Notes under the pieces: generated by a model
Seen by the model: the letters and a program-made list of their open reading frames with translations, nothing else
Told to the model about the DNA's origin: nothing
Databases searched by the model: none
In this document: positions 18,462 through 27,353 of the stretch, one piece after another
Layout of the letters: the number at the start of each line of letters is the position of its first letter
How positions within the stretch are numbered: the first letter of the stretch is position 1
Program-made: the position numbers and the translations under genes
Assembly (NCBI GenBank): GCA_963742105.1
Contig: CAVUKN010000005.1
Coordinates: forward strand, 1,860,001-1,924,000
Reading direction: 5' to 3'
Length of the DNA: 64,000 nt
From: Gp6-AA40 sp963742105
Lineage (GTDB): Bacteria > Acidobacteriota > Vicinamibacteria > Vicinamibacterales > UBA2999

Positions 18462-19631
18462 TTAAGGTACCGGCACGATCGAGAGATTGGCGGGAACGAT
18501 CTGCGGCTGATAGGCAAAGACCTCAGGCGTCGAGGCGTCGACGAGCACCTTCACCCACTGGACATCGGTGCTCTCTCCCTCGGCATGATCGCCGAAAGTC
18601 TCCAGTCGCGTGAAGTTCGGCAGGCGGATGAGTCCGGACCGATCCATCATCGGCTTGTCGATGCGGAAGTAGTGCGAGTCGCCGTGCACGTAGGTGACCG
18701 GCTTCCCGAAGGCAATCACCTGCCTGCGCAGGGAGACGAGAAACTCCTGAAAGCCATCGAAGCTGGCGGCGGCAGGGCTCGACGATGGACCGGAGGTCTG
18801 GGCGAGTGTCGCCGGATCGCGGAGTGGCGCGTCGAATTCGAATTTACTGAAGCCGGGATCGCCTTGCGAGATGAACATGATCGCCGCCACCTGCGGATGG
18901 CCCGCTTCCTTGAACGTCTCCTCCATCCACGCGATATTGGCGGCATTTCGGGCGGTGTACTCGGCCGCGTTGAAACCGTCGCCACACAGGTTGTTGCAAC
19001 TTCCTTGAATGTTCAGCGTCGCGTATACGACGCCGCCGACGGTCCAGCGGCGATTCTCGACGCAAGCCTCCGAAATTGGGCTTGTATTGGAACCGCCCAG
19101 ACAGAGGGGCTCCTTTTGCACCTGCTGTTGAACAGGATGCCGACCGAATGAGCGGTCGTCGGCGAACAGGAAGGCGCGCTCATAGGAGAGGCGCTCGAGT
19201 GAATCGAAACCGCCGTTGTTCGGCCGGTCGCAGTCCGTCCAATCATTGTCGCCCGGCGTGAACATCGCCGGCGCCTTCAGCAGGTTGAAGTTGGCGAGTG
19301 CTTTGACATACAGCTCGTTGCTGCACGTTGGCGCGCCGTTGCCTTGCTTGAGATCGCCATCATGGACCGTGAACGCCAACTCCTGCTTGTTCATGTCCTT
19401 GATGAGATTCGCCACGCCCGTCTCCTGCGCAACCGAGTAGGGCACATCGCCCCACAAGCCGATCGCGTACGAGCCGCGCTCGTCGTCATCATGTCTGTCT
19501 CTCCGATCGGACGCTACCAGAGGCACGAATGAAATCATGAGGATTGCGGCGAACACTACCCCCAGTGTCCGTCCCGCATAACTCCGTCCTGTGCCGGATG
19601 TCCCCCGTGTCCCCGTCCATTTACTCATCAT
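18462..19631 (-). CDS. Secreted calcineurin-like metallophosphoesterase
   Basis: 389 residues with ATG at 19631 (a second ATG follows directly), GGAGG 9 bases upstream. The N-terminus is basic, then hydrophobic (LGVVFAAILMISFVPLVAS, about 24-42), so exported. After an acidic RDRHDDDE stretch the phosphoesterase motifs appear: GLWGDVPYS (motif I variant), VHDGDLKQG, FTPGDNDWTDC (GDNH replaced by GDND) and YVHGDSHYFRID (the GHxH region). The changes suggest an unusual metal site but the overall order is kept. Several Cys residues in the middle could be disulfides outside the cytoplasm. Substrate unknown. Convergent with the methyltransferase and divergent from the kinase at 19833. Confidence 0.82.
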   Translation of the reverse strand: MMSKWTGTRGTSGTGRSYAGRTLGVVFAAILMISFVPLVASDRRDRHDDDERGSYAIGLWGDVPYSVAQETGVANLIKDMNKQELAFTVHDGDLKQGNGAPTCSNELYVKALANFNLLKAPAMFTPGDNDWTDCDRPNNGGFDSLERLSYERAFLFADDRSFGRHPVQQQVQKEPLCLGGSNTSPISEACVENRRWTVGGVVYATLNIQGSCNNLCGDGFNAAEYTARNAANIAWMEETFKEAGHPQVAAIMFISQGDPGFSKFEFDAPLRDPATLAQTSGPSSSPAAASFDGFQEFLVSLRRQVIAFGKPVTYVHGDSHYFRIDKPMMDRSGLIRLPNFTRLETFGDHAEGESTDVQWVKVLVDASTPEVFAYQPQIVPANLSIVPVP

Positions 19632-19832
19632 CGTGTTTGGCCTCCAGCCCTCCTGAAAGCGCGACTGCGCTCTGGGCTAGGAGACATGCAAGCAGGCGTT
19701 GATGACGTTGGTGCAACGCTTCGACAACGAACACGTAAACGGCCAGAGGATTTGTTCGATCTCGACCTCGGCACGAAGAGACAATCGCACGGAGTTGCTC
19801 GGCCCGCCGTCCGCGGCTAGACTCCACACCCG

Positions 19833-21671
19833 ATGACGGCTCCCGCGCTGCCGCTCGAAATGTGGCTTCGCCCGGTGGTGGAATCCTCGCCCGACGGCAT
19901 CCTCGTCGTGGTGAATTCCGTGATCCGCTACGCCAATCCGGCAGTGGCACAGGCGTCGGGCGCGGCCGACCCCGTCTTCCTTGTCGGTCGGCCGGTGATG
20001 ACGCTCTTCGACCGCGACAGTCACGCGCAGATCCTCGAACGGATCGACCGGGCGGTTCGCGGCGAGAAGCCGGCGGCGGATGTGCTCGCGGTTGTTCACT
20101 TGAACTCCGCATCCTTCGACTACGAGGTACGCGTATCGCGGCTCGACGACGGCGATGGTCCGGCAGTCGCGATAATCCTGCACGACGTCACTGAGCGTCG
20201 TCAGGTCGAGCAGCATCTTCGTGCGAGCGAAGAACGGCTCCGCCTCGCGTTTGCGGGTGCACGCGAGGGCGTGTGGGACTGGGACCTCGAGACCGGTCAC
20301 GTCGTCTATTCGCATCGCTGGAAGGAGATGCTTGGGTTCGATGACGACGAGCTTGCGCCAACGGTCAAGGCGTGGGAGGCGCTGCTTCACCCTGCAGACC
20401 GTCCTCGTGCCGCCGACCTTCACGACGCGGTCCAGCAGGGGCAGGAGCAGTACGAGGCTGAGTTCCGGCTCCGCCACAAGAACGGGCATTACGTCACCGT
20501 ACTCACGCGTGGACTGCCAATCCGTCGCGAGCCCGGCGGAGCGGTGGTGCGGATTGTCGGGACGCACCTCGATATCACGGAGCAGAAGCGGACGGAACAG
20601 GCACTGCGGGAGAGCGAGGAGCGGCTGCAGCTGGCGTTCGCCGGCGCGCAGGAGGGTATGTGGGACTGGGACCTCGAGAGCAACGCCGTCGTCTACTCGT
20701 CGCGGTGGAAGCAGATGCTTGGTTACGAAGACGATGAAATCGAGCCGCATATCAGCGCGTGGGAGCGGCTGGTTCATCCCGACGACCGGAAAGCGGCGGA
20801 TGAAGCCAGCGACAGCGTTGCGCGGGGGCAGTCGACATACGAGGCCGAGTTCCGGCTGCGCCACAAGGACGGACATTACGTCCACGTGCTGTCACGCGGG
20901 TTCCCCGTCCGCCGGGACGCGGGCGGCCCCGTCGTCCGGATCGTCGGCACGCATTTCGACCTGACGGCACGCCGCGAGCGAGAGCGGGAGCGCGCGCGCA
21001 CGGAGCTCCTGGGGCGCCTGGTGTTCGTGCAGGAGGACGAGCGACGCCGCATCGCACGCGACATGCACGACCAGTTCGGCGAGCACCTGACCGCATTGAG
21101 CCTGGAGATTGGCCGCCTGAAAGAGACGTGCGGGAGAGACAGCGACCTCCTGGAACACACCCGCACGCTGGAAAGCATCGCCGAGCGACTCGATCACGAC
21201 GTGGAGCAGCTGGTCTGGCAGCTGCGGCCGACAGCACTTGACGACCTCGGCCTCCGCGCGGCTCTGACCAACTACATACAGTCGTGGGCCTCGCGCCACA
21301 ATGTTGCCGCGGAACTGCACACTTCCGGGCTGCTCGACGATCGGCTGCCCTCCGAGCTGGAAACGGCGCTGTACCGTATCGCGCAGGAGGCGCTGAACAA
21401 CGTGGCCAAGCACGCCTGCGCTCGCCGCGTCGAAGTGATCCTCGAGCGGCGTCCCGACTGTGTCCTGCTCATCGTCGAGGACGATGGCGTCGGCTTCGAC
21501 TCCTCACAGCCAGCTGCCGGAGGCCATGGCTTCGGGCTGGTCGGCATGCGGGAACGCGCATCGCTCGTCGGCGCCAGCCTCGACGTCGAGACCACGCCTG
21601 GTCACGGCACGACCATCCTGGTACGCATGGCATTGGCTGTGCCCGACCCGCAGTGCAGCGGCGATGTCTGA
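19833..21671 (+). CDS. Cytoplasmic PAS-PAS-PAS histidine kinase (NarL/HisKA_3 type)
   Basis: 612 residues, no membrane segment. The first PAS-like region spans about 8-125. PAS 2 (about 135-255) and PAS 3 (about 262-385) are obvious duplicates: both contain W.W.L..HP.D, YEAEFRLRHK(N/D)GHYV and VVRIVGTH.D(I/L)T. The HisKA_3 dimerisation helix has the phospho-accepting His in RRRIARDMHDQFGEHLTAL. The HATPase has N box EALNNVAKHA, G1 EDDGVGFD and G2 GHGFGLVGMRERA. Being soluble with PAS domains, it probably senses an internal redox or small-molecule signal. It overlaps its partner regulator by 8 bp. Confidence 0.93.
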   Translation: MTAPALPLEMWLRPVVESSPDGILVVVNSVIRYANPAVAQASGAADPVFLVGRPVMTLFDRDSHAQILERIDRAVRGEKPAADVLAVVHLNSASFDYEVRVSRLDDGDGPAVAIILHDVTERRQVEQHLRASEERLRLAFAGAREGVWDWDLETGHVVYSHRWKEMLGFDDDELAPTVKAWEALLHPADRPRAADLHDAVQQGQEQYEAEFRLRHKNGHYVTVLTRGLPIRREPGGAVVRIVGTHLDITEQKRTEQALRESEERLQLAFAGAQEGMWDWDLESNAVVYSSRWKQMLGYEDDEIEPHISAWERLVHPDDRKAADEASDSVARGQSTYEAEFRLRHKDGHYVHVLSRGFPVRRDAGGPVVRIVGTHFDLTARRERERERARTELLGRLVFVQEDERRRIARDMHDQFGEHLTALSLEIGRLKETCGRDSDLLEHTRTLESIAERLDHDVEQLVWQLRPTALDDLGLRAALTNYIQSWASRHNVAAELHTSGLLDDRLPSELETALYRIAQEALNNVAKHACARRVEVILERRPDCVLLIVEDDGVGFDSSQPAAGGHGFGLVGMRERASLVGASLDVETTPGHGTTILVRMALAVPDPQCSGDV

Positions 21672-22338
21672 GACGTCCTCACGCGGCCACCGCATACGTG
21701 TGCTGCTCGCCGATGATCACGCCACCGTGCGCTACGGGCTGAAGCTGCTCATCGACGCCGAGCCCGACATGACTGTGGTTGCCGAGGCGGGCGACGGGGA
21801 GGAAGCAATCCGCAAGACGCTGGAGATGAAGCCGGATATCGTCGTAATGGACATCTCGATGCCAGGGGTGAACGGGCTTGCCGCCACGCGTACGCTGAAG
21901 CAGATCCAGCCGTCAGTGCTGGTCATCACATTGACACGGCACACCGAGGACGCCTACCTGCAGGAGTTGCTGCGCGCAGGAGCATCCGGCTTTGTTCTGA
22001 AACGCAGCGCCCCGGCGGAACTGCTGCATGCGATCCGCGGCGTGGCATCGGGCGGCCAGTACCTGGATTCCACGCTGACGTCCCGGGTGACCGCGGGATT
22101 CATCTCGCGCGCGGGTGGCGGTGCGGGCAAACACGTGGCGACCCTGACCGATCGCGAGACGCAGGTCCTGCGGCTGATCGCCGCCGGCTATGGCAACAAG
22201 GAGATCGGCGCTCAACTCACATTGAGTGTCAAGACCGTGGATGCGCACAAGACAAACGCCATGCGCAAACTGGATCTCCGGGGCCGCATCGACATTGTCA
22301 AGTACGCCGTGCTGCAGGGATGGCTGGATCAGAGCTAG
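21664..22338 (+). CDS. NarL/FixJ-type response regulator with LuxR HTH
   Basis: 224 residues from ATG at 21664, inside the end of the kinase gene. Receiver: D17-D18, phospho-acceptor D63 in IVVMDISMPG, and K113 in GFVLKRSAP. LuxR-type HTH near residues 155-215: LTDRETQVLRLIAAGYGNKE and LSVKTVDAHKTNAMRKL. It is the cognate partner of the PAS kinase. The perfect 22-bp palindrome 11 bp past its stop, upstream of the next gene, is a natural candidate for its DNA target. Confidence 0.93.
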   Translation: MSETSSRGHRIRVLLADDHATVRYGLKLLIDAEPDMTVVAEAGDGEEAIRKTLEMKPDIVVMDISMPGVNGLAATRTLKQIQPSVLVITLTRHTEDAYLQELLRAGASGFVLKRSAPAELLHAIRGVASGGQYLDSTLTSRVTAGFISRAGGGAGKHVATLTDRETQVLRLIAAGYGNKEIGAQLTLSVKTVDAHKTNAMRKLDLRGRIDIVKYAVLQGWLDQS

Positions 22339-22349
22339 CCCCGCACGCG

Positions 22350-22371
22350 GCCTAGGGAAATTTCCCTAGGC
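22350..22371. promoter_or_regulatory. Perfect 22-bp palindrome (operator candidate)
   Basis: Positions 22350-22371 read GCCTAGGGAAA on one half and its exact reverse complement on the other, centred on AAATTT. It sits 11 bp after the response-regulator stop and about 78 bp before the next gene start. The symmetry without a loop and the AT centre fit a dimer-binding operator better than a terminator, though a stem with a small loop cannot be excluded. Confidence 0.6.
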
Positions 22372-22448
22372 TCGATACGGCGTCTTCCGGATACCGCTCG
22401 CGCTCCGTCCCGCATAAAGTCCGGCCGGTGATCAAGGGGGCGGAGTCC

Positions 22449-22937
22449 GTGGCTTATCCATCCCGGCCGATGTCGCTGGAAACGTCGATCCTCGCCGAGC
22501 ATTCCGGTGCCGCGGAGACGACCGACTGGGCGTCAGTTGAAGCGGATCTCGATCTGGTCCGGCATACCAGGGCCAACCTGCTGGTGATCGGTCCCGACCG
22601 TCTGATGCCGGACGTCATTCGCGCGGTGGTCGGGCCGACGCCCGCGATCATCGTCAACCCTGCCGAATGGGAGCGGCTGGCCCTCTCTCATCTGTGGCTG
22701 TGGTCCGGCACGCTCGTATTTCGTGACATCGATGCGCTCGATGCCGAAGGTCAGACGGTTCTGTCCGCCTGGCTGGAACGCGGGAGCCCGGAGCGACAGA
22801 TCGTCAGCATGGCGGGGAAGCCGCTCATGCCGCTGGTCGCCGCCGGGGCGTTCGACCAACGCTTGTATTACCGTCTCAACACGGTCTTCATCAGCCTGGG
22901 GCACGCGCCCTGCGCGCTCGCCCCGGTCCGGGGGTAA
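22449..22937 (+). CDS. Miniature sigma54-activator-like protein without Walker A
   Basis: About 162 residues if GTG at 22449 is the start (AAGGGGGCGGAG precedes it); GTG at 22428 and ATG at 22470 are alternatives. The C-terminal half mirrors the central NtrC AAA+ domain: GTLVFRDIDALDAEGQ resembles the Walker B region GTLFLDEI, and FDQRLYYRLNTVFISL resembles FREDLYYRLNV. The Walker A P-loop, the GAFTGA loop and an HTH are absent; the N-terminal part instead has LLVIGPDRLMPDVIRAVVG. So it is derived from or related to the sigma54-interaction fold but probably cannot hydrolyse ATP. It follows the two-component pair and the palindrome and may be their output. Confidence 0.65.
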   Translation: MAYPSRPMSLETSILAEHSGAAETTDWASVEADLDLVRHTRANLLVIGPDRLMPDVIRAVVGPTPAIIVNPAEWERLALSHLWLWSGTLVFRDIDALDAEGQTVLSAWLERGSPERQIVSMAGKPLMPLVAAGAFDQRLYYRLNTVFISLGHAPCALAPVRG

Positions 22938-23106
22938 GTCCACAACCTCGAAGCTTTGACCTTAGATCGCGTTCAAGCTCTCTCGCTAGCTCGTCCGCTT
23001 TCTCTTCCCACTTCGCACGGTCTACGCCGTTTGCCACCAGCCATCCCGACATCGCGGGAACCCAGGCATCGTCAGCGCCACGAGCCAGCCCGACCGAACC
23101 GACGGG

Positions 23107-23862
23107 CTATCGTGGCGTTTCCCTTAACGTCTCTTCGCGCTGCTGCTCGCGGTGGTTGCTCGTTAGCGTGCGTTGCCGGATGCCCCTGAGAAGAAGCCAC
23201 AAACCAATGAAGAGCTCGAAGAAGAAGATCGGCCCGCCATAGTACCCGACCGTGATCATCTTCGTGAGCTCGGGGAAAACGACAAAGGCGAGAGCACAAA
23301 GGCCGATCCAGGCCGAGGCGAGTAGTCCCCACACGGCCAGCGGTTTGGGGATGTATCCAGACCTGAGCCACAGGTAGCAGAACACTGGCGAACCGAAGCC
23401 AAAGAGAAGCAAAGCTACGTTATACGCAGCGCCGTGCGCTCCGATGCTCACACGCGCCAGCGCCGCCAATTCATCGGAGTTTACGGTAGTGAGATAGCTC
23501 GCCCCGCTGAGAAGACGCAGCACGGAAAAATCGTTGAGCACCGCGACGATGAGGATCGTGGTTTCGATGAGGCGGAAGAACGTGGCGAGCAGAGCCAGTC
23601 GCCGATTCACCCGCTCGAGGACGACGTAGAGTGCAGTGACCAGCACGACATCCGTCGCAAAAACCATCAGGTTGCTGGCAATGCCGAGTCGAAATAGCCG
23701 TTCGTGGGCAATGATATTCCGGGCTGTCACGATGGCGTTGTCGGAGACGATCCGACCCGACACGTAGAACTCGGCGAAGACCGCCGGCGCCAGTGCGAAG
23801 AGGTAGCTGAAACCCACTACTCGAGCCCATCGGCGCTGAATCGCATCCGGCTCGGTCGTCAT
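23107..23862 (-). CDS. DUF4386 membrane protein (second of pair)
   Basis: 251 residues from ATG at 23862, which overlaps the stop of the upstream DUF4386 gene by 4 bp; an in-frame start at 23910 is less likely. Six to seven hydrophobic segments, with RWARVVGFSYLFALAPAV at the start and the family-typical AHERLFRLGIASNLMVFATD and PELTKMITVGYYGG. The role of the DUF4386 family is not established; these are inner-membrane proteins. The C-terminus is a charged tail rich in Arg, Glu and Gln. Confidence 0.85.
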   Translation of the reverse strand: MTTEPDAIQRRWARVVGFSYLFALAPAVFAEFYVSGRIVSDNAIVTARNIIAHERLFRLGIASNLMVFATDVVLVTALYVVLERVNRRLALLATFFRLIETTILIVAVLNDFSVLRLLSGASYLTTVNSDELAALARVSIGAHGAAYNVALLLFGFGSPVFCYLWLRSGYIPKPLAVWGLLASAWIGLCALAFVVFPELTKMITVGYYGGPIFFFELFIGLWLLLRGIRQRTLTSNHREQQREETLRETPR

Positions 23863-24605
23863 CGTGCCGCCGTACTGATCGCGGAAGCGCGGGCCATCGC
23901 GAGTCGCCACTGCTCGACGTTCACGCCTCTAAAAAGCAGCCAGAGCGCCAGCGAGCTTTCTCCGAGCAGGACAATCGGCAGGAGTAGCGGTGCCAGCCGG
24001 TCGCCAAGAGCCGGCGACACGAAATTCGTGAACGAAGTGACGAGGAAGGACAACCCTCCGAGCACTAACAGCACTCCGATTGCTCGTGGGATGAAATATG
24101 AGCGGGTGATCAAGTAGCCGACGGAGAGTATCTGACATCCAAACCAGACATCCTCACCGCCGAATCGGGGTGCGGTGCCGAGGAGGATGTTCGCCGCGCC
24201 CTGGAGCTGGCTGGCAACCGGCTCGGTTGCGCGTCGCGACTCTTCGAGCAGTGACAGGGCGGTGAGCAGGTTGAAGTGGCCGGCTCCGCCGCTCAGGAGG
24301 CCGGCAAGACCGCAAAACGCGCCGAAAAGGGCGACGCTCTTGTTGACCGGCTTGAGCAGCTCGTAGAGCAGCACTGTACCGCCCAAGTAGCAGATCTTGC
24401 CGAAGAAAAGGAGGACGAAGGCCAGACGAATCTTTGACGCCGACGAGAGAGCATTCGCGGCCATCGTTCCCGGGTCGCCGGGCACGTCAAGGGAGATCCC
24501 GCCGATGAGGGCTCCGATGCTCACAAGGATGACGGTCAGCCACAACGCGCCGGCCATGCGGGCGCCGAAGAGTGGCGATGCTTCGGTGGATGTGTCCGAC
24601 GCCAT
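23859..24605 (-). CDS. DUF4386 membrane protein (first of pair)
   Basis: 248 residues, ATG at 24605 with AGAGGG upstream. Starts GARMAGALWLTVILVSIGAL and has about seven membrane segments in the same layout as the gene downstream, with SKIRLAFVLLFFGKICYLGG in place of the other's AHERLF stretch. The two proteins are divergent paralogues in one translationally coupled operon and may form a hetero-oligomer. Function unknown. Confidence 0.82.
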   Translation of the reverse strand: MASDTSTEASPLFGARMAGALWLTVILVSIGALIGGISLDVPGDPGTMAANALSSASKIRLAFVLLFFGKICYLGGTVLLYELLKPVNKSVALFGAFCGLAGLLSGGAGHFNLLTALSLLEESRRATEPVASQLQGAANILLGTAPRFGGEDVWFGCQILSVGYLITRSYFIPRAIGVLLVLGGLSFLVTSFTNFVSPALGDRLAPLLLPIVLLGESSLALWLLFRGVNVEQWRLAMARASAISTAAR

Positions 24606-24735
24606 GACAGGTGCCCTCTTCTCATTGGAGCGCCCCCGGGTTTAACAAGGCCCCGCTGAATGTGCGACGTGAAACTAACAAATTCAACGGTGCACGTCGG
24701 TCGTGTTTTGAACAGGCTGGTAAACCGGGCCACCG

Positions 24736-25002
24736 GTGCCACGCGTAAACAAAACGCCGGCCTGGCAACGCTTCATAGAAGTTTCGACTTGTACTGAGCC
24801 CGATGACTTGGTACCGTCGGGCATGTCCTATGACCTGATCGACGACGCGATTTGGGAGCGGCTGGCGCCCCTGCTTCCGGCGCAACGGCGCCGCCGCGGG
24901 CACCGGCACGGTCGCACGAAAAAGGCGATTCACGACCGTGCCATTTGGCGGGCATCCGATTCGTGGCATGTCTCCGTCCGAAAACTGCTCGAGCCTGCAT
25001 GA
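24736..25002 (+). pseudogene. IS5-like transposase N-terminal remnant
   Basis: Only the stretch SYDLIDDAIWERLAPLLPAQ with RRRRGHRHGR (from about 24823) looks meaningful: it matches the start of IS5-group transposases, which begin LTD..W..L.PLLP followed by a basic patch. The rest of the transposase, including the DDE catalytic core, is absent, and no terminal inverted repeats were seen. The surrounding 24606-25246 stretch is otherwise noncoding. Confidence 0.5.
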
Positions 25003-25246
25003 CACCAGTCGGGTCCTGATGCGCATCCGTTGCTGCTGTCGCGGCATTATCTGCTGTCACTCACATTCGCTTCTTTGTTCTTGACACGTCCGCGTAAGCG
25101 GCGCACATTTGGGGCCTCTCCGGGTCCAGCAATTACAAGTTCCTTTTGACGACTGTGTGTAAGCGGTGGCCCTACGCCCACCACTTAGACGCCCAACGTT
25201 CGTGTGCCGTCGCGGCGGCAGACGCATGAATCGGGGAAAAACAACG

Positions 25247-27163
25247 ATGAGAACACCGATGCCCACGCTGTGGCGGGCGCTTGCCGCAGTCATCCTGGTC
25301 TGCAGTCCGTCCACTGCGCAGGCGCAGTGGCTTCCACTCCGCAACGCACCACCAGCGTTTCTCGACACCTGCAACCTGCTGACTGACGGGACCGTTCTCT
25401 GCCACGGCTACAACAGCAACCAGTGGCATCGGCTATCGCCAGACATCAACGGAAGCTATGCTAACGGCACGTGGTCCAGGGTGGCCGACATGCCGGACGG
25501 CTTCGACGCGGCGTTTGGTTGCACCCCCTGCAGATACGCGCCTCTCTATTTCGCTTCGGCGGTGCTTCCCGATGGTCGGTTGGTCGTCATTGGGGGTGAA
25601 GACATTTCGTTACGGGCCGTCTGGACCAATATCGGTTTCATCTATGACCCGCTCAGCAATTCGTGGTCATCGCAACTGATCGAAGCATTTGGTTCCGGTC
25701 GCATCGGAGACGCGATGGGGACCGTGCTGGCAGATGGGCGCTTCGTCTTGTCGGACATCGGGAGCGGCAATATCGAAGTATTGAACCCGTCGACGCTCCG
25801 GTTCACGCCGCTGAATCCGCCGGGTAAGCGGGATCAGAACAACGAGGAGGGCTGGAACATCCTTCCCGATGGAACGGTTTTCACCGTTGACGCGAACCGG
25901 CCGCGGTCGTTCGAATCGTACGATCCCCTGACCAATTCATGGGGCCGCGGCGGAACGACGCCAGTGAATCTCGCCGACTGCTGCGGCTCGGCAGACGGTG
26001 TTGGTAATTCGCACGAGGTCGGTCCTGGTGTACTTCGCCCGGACGGCACGTTGATTTATTTCTCCGCCAATTCCACTGGGCAGAATGCGGTGTACGACAC
26101 CGCAACGGGGACGTGGACCCACACGCCGGCGATGGACTTTCCCCTCGTACCCTTTCAGACCTATCACTATGCCGTGGCGGACGGACCGGCGTCGCTGCTG
26201 CCGAATGGCAATGTTCTGGTGATGGCAAGTCCGGTGACGAACAGCAGCCCGTTCAACGCGCCGAGCCATTTCTACGAGTTCGACGGAACACAACTCGTCC
26301 CGGTGGCCGATACACCCAACGCCGCCGCATTTAAAGCGTATCAGGGCCGAATGCTGCTGCTGCCGTCGGGTGAGGTACTGCTGACCGCGTTCAATCAGAG
26401 CACCGTTCAGGATGTGCTGCTGTACTCCAATGGCGGCGCACCTCGCGACGCCTGGAGGCCGGCGATCACCTCCGCTCCAGTCACCGTTCTGCCCGGCACC
26501 ACATATTCGGTCTCGGGGACTCTGTTCAACGGCTTTTCCGAGGGCGCGTCGTATGGAGACGATGCCCAGTCGTCGACGAACTATCCGCTGGTCCGCATCA
26601 CGAACCACCGCACAGGACACATTGTCTATGGACGAACGCACGACCATTCCCGCATGGGCGTGTCGCGCGTCGGCAGTACGGAAATCGTGACGACTTCATT
26701 CGAGATGCCGGCCGGCGCCGAGCCCGGGACGAGCGACTTGTCAGTGGTGGTCAATGGCATCGCCTCGGCGCCAAGAGTGATCAACCGATCTCAACTCGTC
26801 GACGTTCAGGAGAATGTCTCCTTCGAGGTGGACGCGGCGTCGATGCGGACCAGTTCCAATATCGACGGCTGTCCTCAGGGGTTTACGGGCACGTTCAACT
26901 TCGAGGCGCGGCTGTCGAACACGGGACGAGTGCCGCTGGACGCGGTCGTTGCCCGCGTCGCGCAGTTGAGCAACGGCAACCTCCTGCTGAATGCCGACGC
27001 CGGCCCGTCCGGGGTCGGTGGTCGTTTGACCATCCCGCGAATCGGCGCGTATGCGGATGGCGTGCTCAGCCCCGCCGAGTCGCTCGACGTATCGTTCTCC
27101 CTGTGCTTGCAGGACACGCAGCCGTTCGACTTCTTCGTCGATGTGCTCGCGACCATTCCTTAG
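25247..27163 (+). CDS. Secreted Kelch/galactose-oxidase-like beta-propeller protein
   Basis: 638 residues from ATG at 25247 (GGGGAAAAACAACG upstream); ATG at 25226 is an alternative. A signal peptide ends near AQAQW. Residues about 30-430 contain Kelch-type blades: LPDGRLVVIGGED, LADGRFVLSDIGSGNIEVLN, LPDGTVFTVDANRPRSFESY, LRPDGTLIYFSANSTGQNAVY and LLPNGNVLVMASPV. After the propeller comes an Ig-like or glyoxal-oxidase C-terminal type region (VTVLPGTTYSVSGTLFNG, TNYPLVRITN), then a unique Cys-containing tail. The arrangement recalls galactose oxidase and glyoxal oxidase, but I cannot identify the Cys-Tyr copper ligands, so enzymatic activity is doubtful. Confidence 0.8.
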   Translation: MRTPMPTLWRALAAVILVCSPSTAQAQWLPLRNAPPAFLDTCNLLTDGTVLCHGYNSNQWHRLSPDINGSYANGTWSRVADMPDGFDAAFGCTPCRYAPLYFASAVLPDGRLVVIGGEDISLRAVWTNIGFIYDPLSNSWSSQLIEAFGSGRIGDAMGTVLADGRFVLSDIGSGNIEVLNPSTLRFTPLNPPGKRDQNNEEGWNILPDGTVFTVDANRPRSFESYDPLTNSWGRGGTTPVNLADCCGSADGVGNSHEVGPGVLRPDGTLIYFSANSTGQNAVYDTATGTWTHTPAMDFPLVPFQTYHYAVADGPASLLPNGNVLVMASPVTNSSPFNAPSHFYEFDGTQLVPVADTPNAAAFKAYQGRMLLLPSGEVLLTAFNQSTVQDVLLYSNGGAPRDAWRPAITSAPVTVLPGTTYSVSGTLFNGFSEGASYGDDAQSSTNYPLVRITNHRTGHIVYGRTHDHSRMGVSRVGSTEIVTTSFEMPAGAEPGTSDLSVVVNGIASAPRVINRSQLVDVQENVSFEVDAASMRTSSNIDGCPQGFTGTFNFEARLSNTGRVPLDAVVARVAQLSNGNLLLNADAGPSGVGGRLTIPRIGAYADGVLSPAESLDVSFSLCLQDTQPFDFFVDVLATIP

Positions 27164-27221
27164 TCGCGTCCATCATTCACCGCGCCGAAACAGTCGTCAC
27201 CGACTGAGCTCACCTGATGCC

Positions 27222-27249
27222 GCGGAAGCGCCAAGAACGGCGCTTCCGC
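27222..27249. terminator. Perfect 11-bp hairpin between convergent genes
   Basis: GCGGAAGCGCC (27222-27232) pairs exactly with GGCGCTTCCGC (27239-27249) around the loop AAGAAC. It lies between the stops at 27163 and 27354. The U-tract is weak (one TT follows), but the position suggests a bidirectional terminator. Confidence 0.65.
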
Positions 27250-27353
27250 CTTCCGGTCACGAAACTTGAATCGTCGGGGTCGGTTATATCGATGTCACGG
27301 CAGGCGGTGCACGCTCCGGCCACGTCGGTCCCGACGCCCGCCTCCGGCATGCC

